A stretch of DNA of 64,000 bases from Enterococcus nangangensis (lineage in GTDB: Bacteria > Bacillota > Bacilli > Lactobacillales > Enterococcaceae): the NCBI RefSeq assembly GCF_005405245.1, contig NZ_BJDR01000001.1, forward strand, positions 62,001 to 126,000, read 5' to 3'. Numbering within the stretch: the stretch's first letter is position 1; each line of letters starts with the position of its first letter. This document shows, piece after piece, positions 33,352 through 42,724 of the stretch. Made by a program: the position numbers and the translations under genes. The notes under the pieces are model-generated. The model did not search any database. It was not told where the DNA came from and saw only the letters and a list, made by a program, of their open reading frames with translations.

Positions 33352-33380
33352 AGGAGGAAAGGTGTTTAACACCGTCAATT
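33352..33380 (+). promoter_or_regulatory. Unusual htrA ribosome binding site with hairpin spacer
   Basis: AGGAGG (33352-33357) is 23 bases before the only plausible ATG. In between, GGTGT (33361-33365) can pair with ACACC (33369-33373) with a 3-base loop; excluding that hairpin leaves a spacing of 10. Confidence 0.5.
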
Positions 33381-34739
33381 ATGGAAAGAAAAGATGTTAC
33401 ACCAAAAGATAAACAAAGTAAGGAACCAAAAAATCCACATGGTAATCGTTTTGTCTCAGGACTTTTAGGTGGTTTAGTCGGCGGGGCCTTATTATTTGGT
33501 GCCTTATATTTTACAGTAGGGCTCGGCAATCCTAGCAGTACCGCAGACAATACGGTGACTAGTGGCAATGTGGATTCTGCCGGTAATACGACGGTCAGCA
33601 GTATTTCTTATGACGTAAATAGTGATGTAACGGATGCGGTGGCCAAAGTACAAGACGCCGTCGTTTCGGTCATTAATTTACAATCTGCTCAACAAAGCTC
33701 AGATCCTTTTGCCGGCATTTTTGGTAACGGCGGGAGTCAAGGTAACGGGAATAATTCCGGTTCCACCGATGATTCCGATTTAGAAGCAGCCAGTGAAGGT
33801 AGTGGTGTCATTTATAAAAAAGAAGGCGACTACGCTTACGTGGTGACGAATAATCACGTGGTGGAAGGACAAGATGGTCTGGAAGTTTTACTAGCCGATG
33901 GGACAAAAGTTACTGGCGAATTAGTCGGAACTGATTCTTACACCGACCTAGCTGTCATTAAAATTGCCGCGGACAAAGTAACGACGGTGGCTTCTTTTGG
34001 TGATTCCGATGCTTTGAAAGTCGGCGAACCGGCTATTGCCATTGGTTCTCCTTTAGGGACGGATTACGCTAACTCAGTAACCCAAGGAATTATTTCTTCT
34101 GTTAATCGGGAAATTGATAGCACTAATGAATCCGGCGATGCGGTTTACATTAACGCCATTCAAACGGATGCCGCTATTAATCCTGGTAACTCCGGTGGGG
34201 CGTTAGTCAATGTCGCCGGTCAAGTGATTGGGATTAACTCTTCTAAGATTACAGACACTCAAACGTCTAGCTCTAGTGTTGCGGTAGAAGGTTTAGGTTT
34301 TGCCATTCCTTCTAATGATGTGGTGACAATTATTAATCAACTAGAAACAAATGGTTCCGTTGAACGGCCAGCTTTAGGCGTTTCGATTACAGATTTGACT
34401 AATTTATCCACCGCGCAAAAATCATACATTGGTGTGGCTGATGATTTAACAAGTGGCGTAGTGGTTGCCTCTGTAGAAACTGCTACCCCAGCGGAAAAAG
34501 CCGGCATAGAACAATACGATGTGATTGTTAAAGTTGACGATACCGATATCACTAGCACCACTGATTTAACGAAAGTCTTGAAGAGCAAAAAGATTGGCGA
34601 TACAGTCACCGTAGAATTTTACCGCAAGACAGAGAAAAAATCTGTCAAAGTGGAATTGACTTTAGACTCTAGTGCTTTAACGAGCCAAGCAGAAAGTAAC
34701 AGTAACCAACAAAATGGTCAAAGTTACTTCGGTGATTAA
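33381..34739 (+). CDS. htrA: HtrA/DegP-type serine protease
   Basis: 452 residues; surface quality-control protease that degrades misfolded exported proteins. A short basic cytoplasmic tail is followed by one membrane anchor (~residues 26-48, VSGLLGGLVGGALLFGALYF). The catalytic triad is H159 (VVTNNHVVEG), D189 (SYTDLAVIKI) and S271 (INPGNSGGALV). One PDZ domain covers ~345-435 (GVVVASVETATPAEKAGIEQ). No other in-frame ATG lies near the start, so the long ribosome-site spacing is real. Divergent from rlmH; likely stress-regulated. Confidence 0.95.
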   Translation: MERKDVTPKDKQSKEPKNPHGNRFVSGLLGGLVGGALLFGALYFTVGLGNPSSTADNTVTSGNVDSAGNTTVSSISYDVNSDVTDAVAKVQDAVVSVINLQSAQQSSDPFAGIFGNGGSQGNGNNSGSTDDSDLEAASEGSGVIYKKEGDYAYVVTNNHVVEGQDGLEVLLADGTKVTGELVGTDSYTDLAVIKIAADKVTTVASFGDSDALKVGEPAIAIGSPLGTDYANSVTQGIISSVNREIDSTNESGDAVYINAIQTDAAINPGNSGGALVNVAGQVIGINSSKITDTQTSSSSVAVEGLGFAIPSNDVVTIINQLETNGSVERPALGVSITDLTNLSTAQKSYIGVADDLTSGVVVASVETATPAEKAGIEQYDVIVKVDDTDITSTTDLTKVLKSKKIGDTVTVEFYRKTEKKSVKVELTLDSSALTSQAESNSNQQNGQSYFGD

Positions 34740-34757
34740 ATAAAAAATCTTAACAGG

Positions 34758-34842
34758 AAAAAAGCGGAGCGCAGCAGCGTTCCGCTTTTTTTGTGTTAAG
34801 ACGTTAAAAGCACTGAGCCAAAGTTTGAGCTCAGTGCTTTTA
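34758..34842. terminator. Tandem terminators between htrA and the ABC operon
   Basis: AAAAAAGCGGAGCG/CGTTCCGCTTTTTT with a CAGCAG loop (34758-34792), then a perfect AAAAGCACTGAGC/GCTCAGTGCTTTT stem (34806-34842) that also faces the convergent operon. Confidence 0.9.
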
Positions 34843-34854
34843 AATTTTAAAGAG

Positions 34855-35475
34855 TTAAGGCAGTTGCATTTTTAGTTTTTCGTAAGAATAATAATTATCG
34901 GCTAAATCATTTTTCAAAAGGTCGTTAGCATCTCCTAAGGCTTCATAGAGGACTAAAGGTGCGCTAGGGTCGGGGATTAATTCTTTTAATTGGTGGAAAA
35001 GCTCGGGTTGAGCGCTTAAGCCTTCCACGCAAGTAACGTTAAAGATATTAGCCATGTATTCACCAAAATAATTTTGATAGAAGATGTCGCCGAACGTATA
35101 TTCAGCACTTTCTAAGCTGCGTAATTTTTCAGCGACGGTAATAATGATTTCGTTGGAGGACACCGGGTCGACTGCGGGTAAGGCATCAACGGCATCTAAA
35201 AATTTTCCCGGGGCGATGGCGGCCAGATTATCTTCCACAATGGCTGTGGTAAAAAGCTGAATTAAGCCTACACCTTGACCCATCACTGAAACAATTTCAA
35301 TTGCGGCTTCATGATAGCGTTGGGTGTCAGAGGGGTAGAGTACTTGTAATTCTTCGGCCCGTTTCACCGTATCCCGCGCAATTTTAATAAATGATGTTGG
35401 TTCCTCTTTAATTTTAGCTAAAAAGATTTTGTTTTTTTCTTGTACATAGTGTTTAAATTTTTCTTCTAAGTTCAT
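34855..35475 (-). CDS. Hypothetical soluble helical protein (206 aa), third gene of the ABC operon
   Basis: 206 residues, mostly helical and acidic, with no signal peptide or membrane segment. It contains FIKIARDTVKRAEELQVLYP, a central PGKFLDAVDALPAVDPVSSN and EYTFGDIFYQNYFGEYMANI. I do not recognise a family. It lies 15 bases after the ABC ATPase gene with a GAGGAG site and shares its terminator, so it probably works with, or is regulated with, the transporter. Confidence 0.65.
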   Translation of the reverse strand: MNLEEKFKHYVQEKNKIFLAKIKEEPTSFIKIARDTVKRAEELQVLYPSDTQRYHEAAIEIVSVMGQGVGLIQLFTTAIVEDNLAAIAPGKFLDAVDALPAVDPVSSNEIIITVAEKLRSLESAEYTFGDIFYQNYFGEYMANIFNVTCVEGLSAQPELFHQLKELIPDPSAPLVLYEALGDANDLLKNDLADNYYSYEKLKMQLP

Positions 35476-35490
35476 GGGCGTACTCCTCGT

Positions 35491-36168
35491 TTAATTTTCC
35501 CGGCTCAAGCGACCATCTTCTAGTTGATAGACCACGTCGCAAAAAGTAACCATGCGAATATCGTGGGTCACCATGATACACGCTTTGCCTTTCGTATGAG
35601 CCTCTTTAGCAAGTAATTTTACCACATCTGTAGCGTGTTGGGTATCTAAAGCTGCTGTGGGTTCATCGGCTAAAATAATTTGCGGATCATTATACAAGGC
35701 TTTAGCTAAAGTAACTCGTTGTTTTTCACCACCAGAAAGTTCCCGCGGCATTTTGTCCGACAAATCGGCGATGTCTAAAGAAGTTAATAGTTCTTGATAG
35801 ACCGTTTCTTGAAAAGGACGTTTTAAAACGTGATCTAAAAAGCGAAATTGTTCTTTAACTTTTAGAAAAGGAACTAAGTTATTGCTTTGTAAGATAAAAC
35901 CGATATCATGAAGCCGCGCTTTTGCCCGTTTATTTTCAGCAAGGCCGGTTAAGTCTTGGTCCCCAAGAAAAACTTTGCCGGCAGTTGGCGTTTGTAAAAG
36001 ACCAGCAATCGTTAAAAAGGTGGACTTACCTGAACCAGATGGACCGATGATCGCGACAAACTCGCCAGGATTTACCGTGAAGTTTAATTTTTTTAAGGCG
36101 TGGATTTCCGTATGACCGCTGCCAAAATTTTTTTCAATATTTTCTAAACGTAAACTACTTGAAGCCAT
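35491..36168 (-). CDS. hrtA: ABC transporter ATP-binding protein, HrtA-like (heme efflux)
   Basis: 225 residues of the MacB/LolD-like ATPase group. Walker A is GPSGSGKST, the signature LSGGEKQR, Walker B IILADEPT. The Q-loop region DIGFILQSNNLVPFLKVKEQ closely matches what I recall of HrtA heme-efflux ATPases. It sits three bases after the permease gene. Heme efflux is inferred from this resemblance and from the DevC/HrtB-type partner; other small hydrophobic substrates are possible. Confidence 0.75.
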   Translation of the reverse strand: MASSSLRLENIEKNFGSGHTEIHALKKLNFTVNPGEFVAIIGPSGSGKSTFLTIAGLLQTPTAGKVFLGDQDLTGLAENKRAKARLHDIGFILQSNNLVPFLKVKEQFRFLDHVLKRPFQETVYQELLTSLDIADLSDKMPRELSGGEKQRVTLAKALYNDPQIILADEPTAALDTQHATDVVKLLAKEAHTKGKACIMVTHDIRMVTFCDVVYQLEDGRLSREN

Positions 36169-36171
36169 GAG

Positions 36172-37266
36172 TTATCCTCCAATCGCCGTGACGGCATCAA
36201 TTTTATAAATCATGGGTAAAGAGCAAAGACCGGCAAAGGTGGCCACCATTACTAACAAGCTGCCGGAGAAAAGCCACGTGCCCCAATCTAAGCTAAAGGG
36301 CATACTACTAGGAAAGGCGAGGCTCAAAGCAGCTGTCAGGAAAAGCGCTAAAATAGTCGCTACGGCACTTAGCAAGAAACCTTGGAAGACAATGGCGCGT
36401 CCCATGGTTCCCATGGGTACACCTTGGGCTTTTAATACCCCAAAGAGGGATTTTTTCTGCAGCGTTAAAACGTAAATAAAAATCCCGACGACAGCGGCAG
36501 CAATGAAGATTAAAACGTAAATCATTAAGTTTAAAGTAATTTTTTCTGCCGTGTAACCAGGCAAGTTTTCAATGAAGGTTTGATTGGAAATTTTTTCTAA
36601 GGTTTGCTCTTTACTTTGGGTCACTAAAACTTTGGACCAATCGTCAGCTTGAAAGACAAAGGCATTCACCGTAACCTCGTCGTCACTGGCAGGTAAGGCA
36701 CCATACTTCAAGGCTTGATACGTTGCCAGGTTCGTATACACTACCGGCTCTACTGAGTAAGTGGTGGTTGGAAAAATTCCCGTCACTGTAAGGTCTGCTG
36801 CCAAGTTACCAATTTTAACTATATCACCAACTTTTAAATCTTCTGCAGTAGCTAAATTTTTAGCGATGGTAATTTGATAATTTTCTTGGAAATTTTTACC
36901 AGTAGTCACTTTGGGGGTGACAAAGGCAGTGGAATCCGCGCCGAAAACAGAGACATTATCTTTAGTGGCACTGGTTTCATCTTTAACCAAAGAGCCAGCG
37001 TAAAAACCAACGGCAGCAACTTTGTCAGCACTGACTTTAGTCAGGTCTTTAGCTGCCAAACTAGAGGCGTTAACAATTTTATTGGCGCTAGCATTTAAGA
37101 CCATACCGGTAGCGTCCCAATCGCTAATGGCTTTTTTGTGACCGTCAGAAAGTCCGGCAGCCAAGCCTGACAACATAAAGACCACTAAAGCGATTAGTAA
37201 GATGATGCCAGTCAGTAAACCGTATTTTAATTTGGTATCGCGAATTTCTTTCAAGGCGAGAAACAT
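36172..37266 (-). CDS. hrtB: ABC transporter permease, HrtB/DevC-like
   Basis: 364 residues with the FtsX-type layout: one N-terminal membrane segment (LLTGIILLIALVVFMLSGLAAG), an extracellular domain of ~190 residues, and three C-terminal segments (MIYVLIFIAAAVVGIFIYVLTL, FLLSAVATILALFLTAAL, LFSGSLLVMVATFAGLCSL). The opening MFLALKEIRDTKLKYGLL resembles HrtB. First gene of a three-gene operon; upstream there is a loose TTAAG-N9-CTTAA inverted repeat that might be a repressor site. Confidence 0.75.
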   Translation of the reverse strand: MFLALKEIRDTKLKYGLLTGIILLIALVVFMLSGLAAGLSDGHKKAISDWDATGMVLNASANKIVNASSLAAKDLTKVSADKVAAVGFYAGSLVKDETSATKDNVSVFGADSTAFVTPKVTTGKNFQENYQITIAKNLATAEDLKVGDIVKIGNLAADLTVTGIFPTTTYSVEPVVYTNLATYQALKYGALPASDDEVTVNAFVFQADDWSKVLVTQSKEQTLEKISNQTFIENLPGYTAEKITLNLMIYVLIFIAAAVVGIFIYVLTLQKKSLFGVLKAQGVPMGTMGRAIVFQGFLLSAVATILALFLTAALSLAFPSSMPFSLDWGTWLFSGSLLVMVATFAGLCSLPMIYKIDAVTAIGG

Positions 37267-37330
37267 CTCATCACTCCTTAAACATTATTTTAAGCACTAT
37301 CACCTTAACACTTTTTAAAAGCATTCCAAA

Positions 37331-37365
37331 ACAAAAAGGACTTGTCTCAAAGAGACGCATCCTTC
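37331..37365 (-). terminator. Terminator of the ADP-ribosylglycohydrolase gene
   Basis: On the - strand AAGGATGCGTCTC pairs imperfectly with GAGACAAGTCCTT around TTT, followed by TTTTGTTTT. Confidence 0.75.
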
Positions 37366-37388
37366 TTGTTTGGCTAGTTTAAATAAAT

Positions 37389-38369
37389 TTATTCGGCGTA
37401 CTTTTCAGCGAAAGCTTTTAATGTCTCTTCAATCCAATCCTTGCGTTGCAATTGAGCTAGCCATTCTTCGGGAATAGAAGAAAATTCGTAATAAATCCCA
37501 GCTAAGCCGCCACAAATTGCCGCGTTAGTATCCGTATCGCCGCCAAGATTGACGGCCTTCATGACACAGTCGGCATAGTTCCGGCCGTTAATAAAACTCC
37601 AAAGACTAGCTTCTAAGGAATCCACCACATAGCCAGTGTTTTTAATTTCTTTTCTAGGCAGCATTCCAAAGTAAGTGTTAAAGATGCGGGCGAAGTAGGC
37701 GCTCTCCGCTTGGAAAGTCGGCATCCCTTGATAGTAGTCTCGTGCTTTTTTCAAACCCACAGAAATGGCGTGACCTTTATAATTTTTCAAACGGCGCTCC
37801 GTCCGATTTAATAACTCATTGGCGATGGAAACATAAATACCACAAGCCATTAAATTGCGGGGATGGCCATGGGTTAATTTTGCGTAATTATGAATGATGT
37901 CATAAGCTTCTGGTAACGAGTTGAAGTCGTTACCGAATTTTTTCCGTAAGACAAAGACTAACGGCAGTACGCGCATTAAAGCGCCATTACCATTGTCAGA
38001 TTCTTCGATACCGCCACACTTCAAAGGGGTCAAGCCGCCTTCAAAACGGGAGATGGAACGTTCAGTACTGACGCCAACGCCAAAGCTAAGACCATTAGGA
38101 GTGTATTCGCCGTTACGTAACCACCCTAAGAAGCGTTCCATGACGTCTTGATAATCGACGCCTTTTTCTGTCAAGCTAACGACAGTTGCTAAGAGCATTG
38201 AAGAATCGTCAGACCAGGTTCCGGCTGGTTGATTGTGGGTACCAAAGCCGCGCATCCCAACAACCGGTTGCCGTGTTAAACGATCACGAGGAATAAATTC
38301 TACCGGGACGCCTAATGCATCGCCGACGATACTGCCTAATAAGGCTCCTGAAATAAGTTGTGTTTCCAT
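37389..38369 (-). CDS. ADP-ribosylglycohydrolase family protein (DraG-like)
   Basis: 326 residues; members remove ADP-ribose from proteins or small molecules. Motifs for the two magnesium ions are visible: GDALGVPVEF near the N-terminus, GTWSDDSSMLLAT, and the C-terminal AVNLGGDTDTNAAICGGLAG, which are the classic DraG signatures. Start ATG 38369 fits AAAGGTGG; a GTG four codons earlier lies inside that site. It is a single gene with its own terminator. No ADP-ribosyltransferase is encoded nearby. Confidence 0.88.
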   Translation of the reverse strand: METQLISGALLGSIVGDALGVPVEFIPRDRLTRQPVVGMRGFGTHNQPAGTWSDDSSMLLATVVSLTEKGVDYQDVMERFLGWLRNGEYTPNGLSFGVGVSTERSISRFEGGLTPLKCGGIEESDNGNGALMRVLPLVFVLRKKFGNDFNSLPEAYDIIHNYAKLTHGHPRNLMACGIYVSIANELLNRTERRLKNYKGHAISVGLKKARDYYQGMPTFQAESAYFARIFNTYFGMLPRKEIKNTGYVVDSLEASLWSFINGRNYADCVMKAVNLGGDTDTNAAICGGLAGIYYEFSSIPEEWLAQLQRKDWIEETLKAFAEKYAE

Positions 38370-38556
38370 AGTTCTTGCCACCTTTCTTTACCTACCCTCA
38401 TTGTAGTAAAAAAACATCATAAAAGCAAAATATACTTTTAATTTTTTTCACCAGATATTCATTTTTCATTTTTTTCTGCGAGGTTGACTGTTTTGTGCTA
38501 AAATCAAGACAAAGATCTGCAGTGGCTTGGGCCAATCTTGCTAAAGGGGTTTGTGT

Positions 38557-39603
38557 ATGAAAATTATTTTGGTTTATGGGGGACAGAGCCCAGAACATGA
38601 AGTATCCATCATGTCGGCTTACGCAATTTTGCAAGCAATTTTTTATAGCTATTATGAAGTGACGCCGGTTTACATTCAAAAGAATGGTCGCTTTAAAATT
38701 GGCGACGTGTTGCATGAAGCGCCAACGGAGATGGACAGCTTACGTTTACTTCAACAAGCAGAAGTGGAGCCCACTAGCTTATACCAACCAGAAGCGTTAG
38801 TCTTTCCTTGCTTGCACGGACCAAATGGTGAAGACGGTACTTTCCAAGGATTTTTAGAAACGTTAAATATGCCTTACGTAGGTTGTGGCGTCTTAGCTAG
38901 TGCCTGTGGGATGGACAAAATCGTCACGAAAAATTTAATGTTGCAAGCAGGTATTCCGCAAGTTCCTTTTGTTCCCGTGATTCAAGACATTTGGAAAGAA
39001 AATCCCCGTGCCATTTTTGAACGGATAGAAGGGGCGCTACTTTATCCCATGTACGTGAAGCCAGCCAATATGGGCTCTTCGGTGGGGATTACTCGCGTCG
39101 AAGATCGAGAGAGTTTGCAAAAGGCGCTAGGACAGGCTTTTCAATTTGATCGCCGTGTCATTGTGGAACAAGGGATTGACGCTCGAGAAATCGAAGTAGC
39201 TTTATTAGGCAATCATGAGGTGCGTACTAGTTTGCCAGGAGAAGTGAAAAAACCGGTCGACTTTTACGACTATCAAACAAAATATGAAAATCAAGACGTG
39301 GAGCTGGTGATTCCAGCAGTCTTAGCGCCTGAGACACAAGAAAAAGTTTTGCAATACGCTAAGCAGGCCTACCAAATTTTAGCAGCCACCGGTCTCAGCC
39401 GTTGCGACTTTTTTGTCACCAACAGTGGGGAAGTTTTCTTTAATGAAATCAATACCATGCCAGGCTTTACCCCCAAGTCCATGTATCCTGCATTATGGCA
39501 AGAGCGGGGCTTAAGTTATGGGGACTTGATTGAAGAGCTGATTCAATTAGGCTTGAATCGTTTCCGTCAAAAACAAGAACGGCAACAAAGTTTAACAAAA
39601 TAG
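38557..39603 (+). CDS. ddl: D-alanine--D-alanine ligase
   Basis: 348 residues; an ATP-grasp enzyme making the D-Ala-D-Ala terminus of peptidoglycan precursors. Motifs: VYGGQSPEHEVSI, FPCLHGPNGEDGTFQG, the omega loop FYDYQTKY, and CDFFVTNSGEVFFNEINTMPGFT. The tyrosine in the omega loop is the form found in D-Ala-adding ligases rather than the phenylalanine of D-lactate ligases, so the type is vancomycin-susceptible. AAAGGGG precedes ATG 38557. murF follows after 8 bases. Confidence 0.96.
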   Translation: MKIILVYGGQSPEHEVSIMSAYAILQAIFYSYYEVTPVYIQKNGRFKIGDVLHEAPTEMDSLRLLQQAEVEPTSLYQPEALVFPCLHGPNGEDGTFQGFLETLNMPYVGCGVLASACGMDKIVTKNLMLQAGIPQVPFVPVIQDIWKENPRAIFERIEGALLYPMYVKPANMGSSVGITRVEDRESLQKALGQAFQFDRRVIVEQGIDAREIEVALLGNHEVRTSLPGEVKKPVDFYDYQTKYENQDVELVIPAVLAPETQEKVLQYAKQAYQILAATGLSRCDFFVTNSGEVFFNEINTMPGFTPKSMYPALWQERGLSYGDLIEELIQLGLNRFRQKQERQQSLTK

Positions 39604-39611
39604 GAGAAATT

Positions 39612-40967
39612 ATGTTTACCTTTAATGAAATCGCCGCACTTTTTAATAGTGGGCAACGTTTAAATCCAGATATCACCATCACGAGTGTCGAGTTTGATAG
39701 TCGGAAAGTACAAGCAGGCAGTTTATTTATTCCCCTAAAAGGAGCCACCGATGGTCATGATTATCTTGAAAGTGCCATAGCGAAAGGGGCGGTAGCAACT
39801 TTATGGGGCCAGAAGGTTGCGCCTCACCAACTGCCGGCTATCCTTGTTGAAGACACCTTAACAGCCTTTCAAGATTTAGCACGCTTTTATTTACAAAAAG
39901 TCGCCCCGAAAGTAGTGGCAATTACAGGAAGTAACGGCAAGACCACCACGAAGGATATGACCGCTAACGTCTTGAGTCAAAAGTATCTGACGTATAAAAC
40001 GCAAGGAAACTTTAACAATCATATTGGTTTGCCTTACACTATTTTAGCGATGCCCCAAAACACCGAATTTTTAGTTTTAGAAATGGGGATGGATCATCCA
40101 GGGGAAATTGATTTTCTTTCCCGCTTAGGACAACCTGACGCCGCAGCAATTACTTTAATTGGCGAGAGTCATTTAAAATATTTTGGTCAGCGGTCCGGTA
40201 TCGCTAAAGCCAAAATGGAAATTACCCATGGTTTGAAAAAAGATGGCTTTTTAGTGGTCCCTGGCGATGAAGTTTTATTAGAACCTTTGTTAGCAGACGT
40301 CAGCCAAGAAATTTTTCGTTTTCAAATGGAGACGGGTTCACCTTTAACCGCCCACATTGTAGAACAACAGCAACAAAAGACGACTTTCACCCTCAGTTTT
40401 TTACCAGGAGAATTTGAAATTCCTGTTTCTGGTAACTTCAACGTGAAAAATGCTTTAATCGCCGCTTTTTTTGGTAAACAATTTGGTGTGAGTCCGGCAG
40501 ACATTTTCAAGGGTTTAAAAAATGTCGTCTTAACGCAAAATCGTAGTCAATGGTTGGCACATGACGAGGTGCATATTTTAAGTGATGTCTATAATGCTAA
40601 TCCAACGGCTATGTCTTTAGTGCTTCAAAGTTTTCAAGATTTTACTACCACTGGCAAAAAAATTGCAGTCTTAGGCGATATGTTAGAATTAGGGGTGACT
40701 TCGCCGGCTTTACATGCCGGTATCGCTGAGTATTTGCAACCGGATAAAATTCAAATCGTTTACTTGTATGGTTCAGAGATGCAAGCTTTGTATGAGGAAC
40801 TCTTGAAAAAATATCCGCAAAGCGCGCTTCATTATTATCCGCAAACGGCCAAGGCGGACTTAATTGCCGATTTATTAAGCACCGTTGCGCCTAATGATTA
40901 CGTTGTTTTAAAGGGGAGTAACGGCATGCATCTGGATGAAATTGTCGCTGCTCTCTTAAAAAAATAA
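39612..40967 (+). CDS. murF: UDP-N-acetylmuramoyl-tripeptide--D-Ala-D-Ala ligase MurF
   Basis: 451 residues; attaches the dipeptide made by Ddl to the lipid-free peptidoglycan precursor. ATP loop TGSNGKTTTKD (~residues 110-120), conserved NFNNHIGLP, LVLEMGMDHPGEI, DVYNANPTAM and the end VVLKGSNGMHLDEIV all fit MurF. It forms the widely conserved ddl-murF pair, closed by an intrinsic terminator. Confidence 0.96.
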   Translation: MFTFNEIAALFNSGQRLNPDITITSVEFDSRKVQAGSLFIPLKGATDGHDYLESAIAKGAVATLWGQKVAPHQLPAILVEDTLTAFQDLARFYLQKVAPKVVAITGSNGKTTTKDMTANVLSQKYLTYKTQGNFNNHIGLPYTILAMPQNTEFLVLEMGMDHPGEIDFLSRLGQPDAAAITLIGESHLKYFGQRSGIAKAKMEITHGLKKDGFLVVPGDEVLLEPLLADVSQEIFRFQMETGSPLTAHIVEQQQQKTTFTLSFLPGEFEIPVSGNFNVKNALIAAFFGKQFGVSPADIFKGLKNVVLTQNRSQWLAHDEVHILSDVYNANPTAMSLVLQSFQDFTTTGKKIAVLGDMLELGVTSPALHAGIAEYLQPDKIQIVYLYGSEMQALYEELLKKYPQSALHYYPQTAKADLIADLLSTVAPNDYVVLKGSNGMHLDEIVAALLKK

Positions 40968-40974
40968 AATTTTT

Positions 40975-41016
40975 AGCTGACTTTCTGAAATTTTGAAAAG
41001 AAGTCAGCTCTTTTTG
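40975..41016 (+). terminator. Terminator after murF
   Basis: AGCTGACTT (40975-40983) pairs with AAGTCAGCT (41001-41009), with inner A-T pairs and a bulge, followed by CTTTTTG. Confidence 0.82.
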
Positions 41017-41111
41017 CATTCTGGTTGCATTTGTGGTAAGATTACTTGTCGTTGATAAATATAATATTAAGATGAAATAAACTTTTTTTAAAAAGTAGGA
41101 GGAACATTTAT

Positions 41112-42680
41112 TTGAAATTTACTGAACTTGGCTTAGCCCCTGAACTCTTGAAAGCAATCGAACGGTCAGGGTTTGAAGAAGCCACCCCCATTCAAGCAGC
41201 AACCATCCCTTTAGCATTAGCTGGTGGCGACGTGATTGGACAAGCACAAACAGGAACTGGTAAAACCGCAGCTTTTGGGTTACCGATGATTCAAAAAATT
41301 GATACCCATAATCGTGATCTTCAAGGTTTAGTGATTGCCCCAACACGGGAATTAGCAATTCAAACGCAAGAAGAATTATATCGTTTAGGGAAAGACAAAA
41401 AAATTAAAGTCCAAGTTGTTTACGGTGGTGCCGATATCAGTCGCCAAATTCGTGGCTTAAAAGATCATCCCCACATCGTCGTAGGGACGCCTGGTCGGTT
41501 ATTAGACCATATTAACCGCAAAACGTTAAAACTTGGTACCGTACAAACGTTAGTTTTAGATGAAGCCGACGAAATGTTAAACATGGGCTTTTTAGAAGAT
41601 ATTGAAAAAATTATTAAAGAAGTTCCCGAAGAACGCCAAACTTTATTGTTCTCAGCAACCATGCCCAACGAAATCAAGCGCATCGGTTTACACTTCATGA
41701 AAGAACCCGAACACGTGAAGATTAAAGCCAAAGAAATGACTGCTGAAAACATTGAACAATATTACGTGAAAGCCAAAGAATACGAAAAATTTGATGTTAT
41801 GACGCGGCTGTTTGACGTCCAATCACCAGAATTAACCATCGTCTTTGGTCGGACAAAACGGCGGGTGGATGAATTAGCTCGTGGTCTAGAAATGCGTGGT
41901 TATAAAGCAGAAGGTATTCATGGCGATTTATCCCAACAAAAACGGATGAGCGTCTTAAAAGCCTTTAAGAGTGGTCGTTTAGATGTGTTAGTGGCTACTG
42001 ATGTTGCGGCACGTGGTTTGGATATCAGTGGCGTGACCCACGTCTATAACTACGACATCCCACAAGATCCAGAAAGCTATGTCCATCGGATTGGGCGGAC
42101 CGGTCGTGCTGGTAAAGCTGGTGTCTCCGTAACTTTTGTCACCCCTAATGAAATGGGGTACTTGCACGTGATTGAAGACTTAACCAAAAAACGGATGGAT
42201 CCAATGCGTCCGCCAACGGAAAAAGAAGCCTTACAAGGTCAATTAGGACAAGCTGTTGAAGAAATCCAAGGAAAATTGGATGAAAATGGTTTGGCTCTTT
42301 ACCAAGAAACAGCTGGTCAATTGTTAGAAAGCTACGAAGCACAAGACTTAGTTGCTTTGCTTTTAAAAACTTTGGCTAAAGATCCCGCTAGTGCGGTGCC
42401 GGTTAAAATTACGCCAGAACGGCCATTGCCTTTTAATAAAAAAGGCGGCAGCAAAGGCGGTAACTCCCGTGGTGGTTCACGGAAAGATAGCCACAAAGGA
42501 AATTCCCGTGATGGCCGTCGGTATAACAAAGAAGGTCAACGACCAAGTAACCGTCGTAAAAAAGATGATGGCTACAAAGACCGCGGCGACGGTAAAGGCT
42601 ATGATCGTCGTAAGAAAAACGAAACCAATGGCAAGCGCAACTATGATCGTAAGTTTACCATTCGTAAAAAAGAAGATTAA
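41112..42680 (+). CDS. cshA: DEAD-box RNA helicase CshA
   Basis: 522 residues; ATP-dependent RNA helicase of the degradosome and ribosome assembly. Motifs in order: Q motif [39 protein letters not shown], the second RecA domain with DVAARGLD and [10 protein letters not shown]. The C-terminal ~90 residues are K/R/G/N-rich ([19 protein letters not shown]) and likely bind RNA. Start TTG 41112 follows GTAGGAGGA. Stands as a single gene, with a perfect terminator. Confidence 0.95.
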   Translation: MKFTELGLAPELLKAIERSGFEEATPIQAATIPLALAGGDVIGQAQTGTGKTAAFGLPMIQKIDTHNRDLQGLVIAPTRELAIQTQEELYRLGKDKKIKVQVVYGGADISRQIRGLKDHPHIVVGTPGRLLDHINRKTLKLGTVQTLVLDEADEMLNMGFLEDIEKIIKEVPEERQTLLFSATMPNEIKRIGLHFMKEPEHVKIKAKEMTAENIEQYYVKAKEYEKFDVMTRLFDVQSPELTIVFGRTKRRVDELARGLEMRGYKAEGIHGDLSQQKRMSVLKAFKSGRLDVLVATDVAARGLDISGVTHVYNYDIPQDPESYVHRIGRTGRAGKAGVSVTFVTPNEMGYLHVIEDLTKKRMDPMRPPTEKEALQGQLGQAVEEIQGKLDENGLALYQETAGQLLESYEAQDLVALLLKTLAKDPASAVPVKITPERPLPFNKKGGSKGGNSRGGSRKDSHKGNSRDGRRYNKEGQRPSNRRKKDDGYKDRGDGKGYDRRKKNETNGKRNYDRKFTIRKKED

Positions 42681-42685
42681 GCGTT

Positions 42686-42724
42686 AAAAAGGCTAGTTGC
42701 TCACCTGAGCAACTAGCCTTTTTT
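42686..42724. terminator. Bidirectional terminator
   Basis: AAAAAGGCTAGTTGCTC and GAGCAACTAGCCTTTTT form a perfect stem around ACCT; it overlaps the 3' end of the convergent kinase-like gene. Confidence 0.92.

Noticed and set aside
38557..39603. Ddl as a D-Ala-D-Lac (vancomycin-resistance type) ligase
   Set aside because: The omega loop has tyrosine (FYDYQTKY) as in normal D-Ala-D-Ala ligases, and no vanH/vanX-type genes are nearby.
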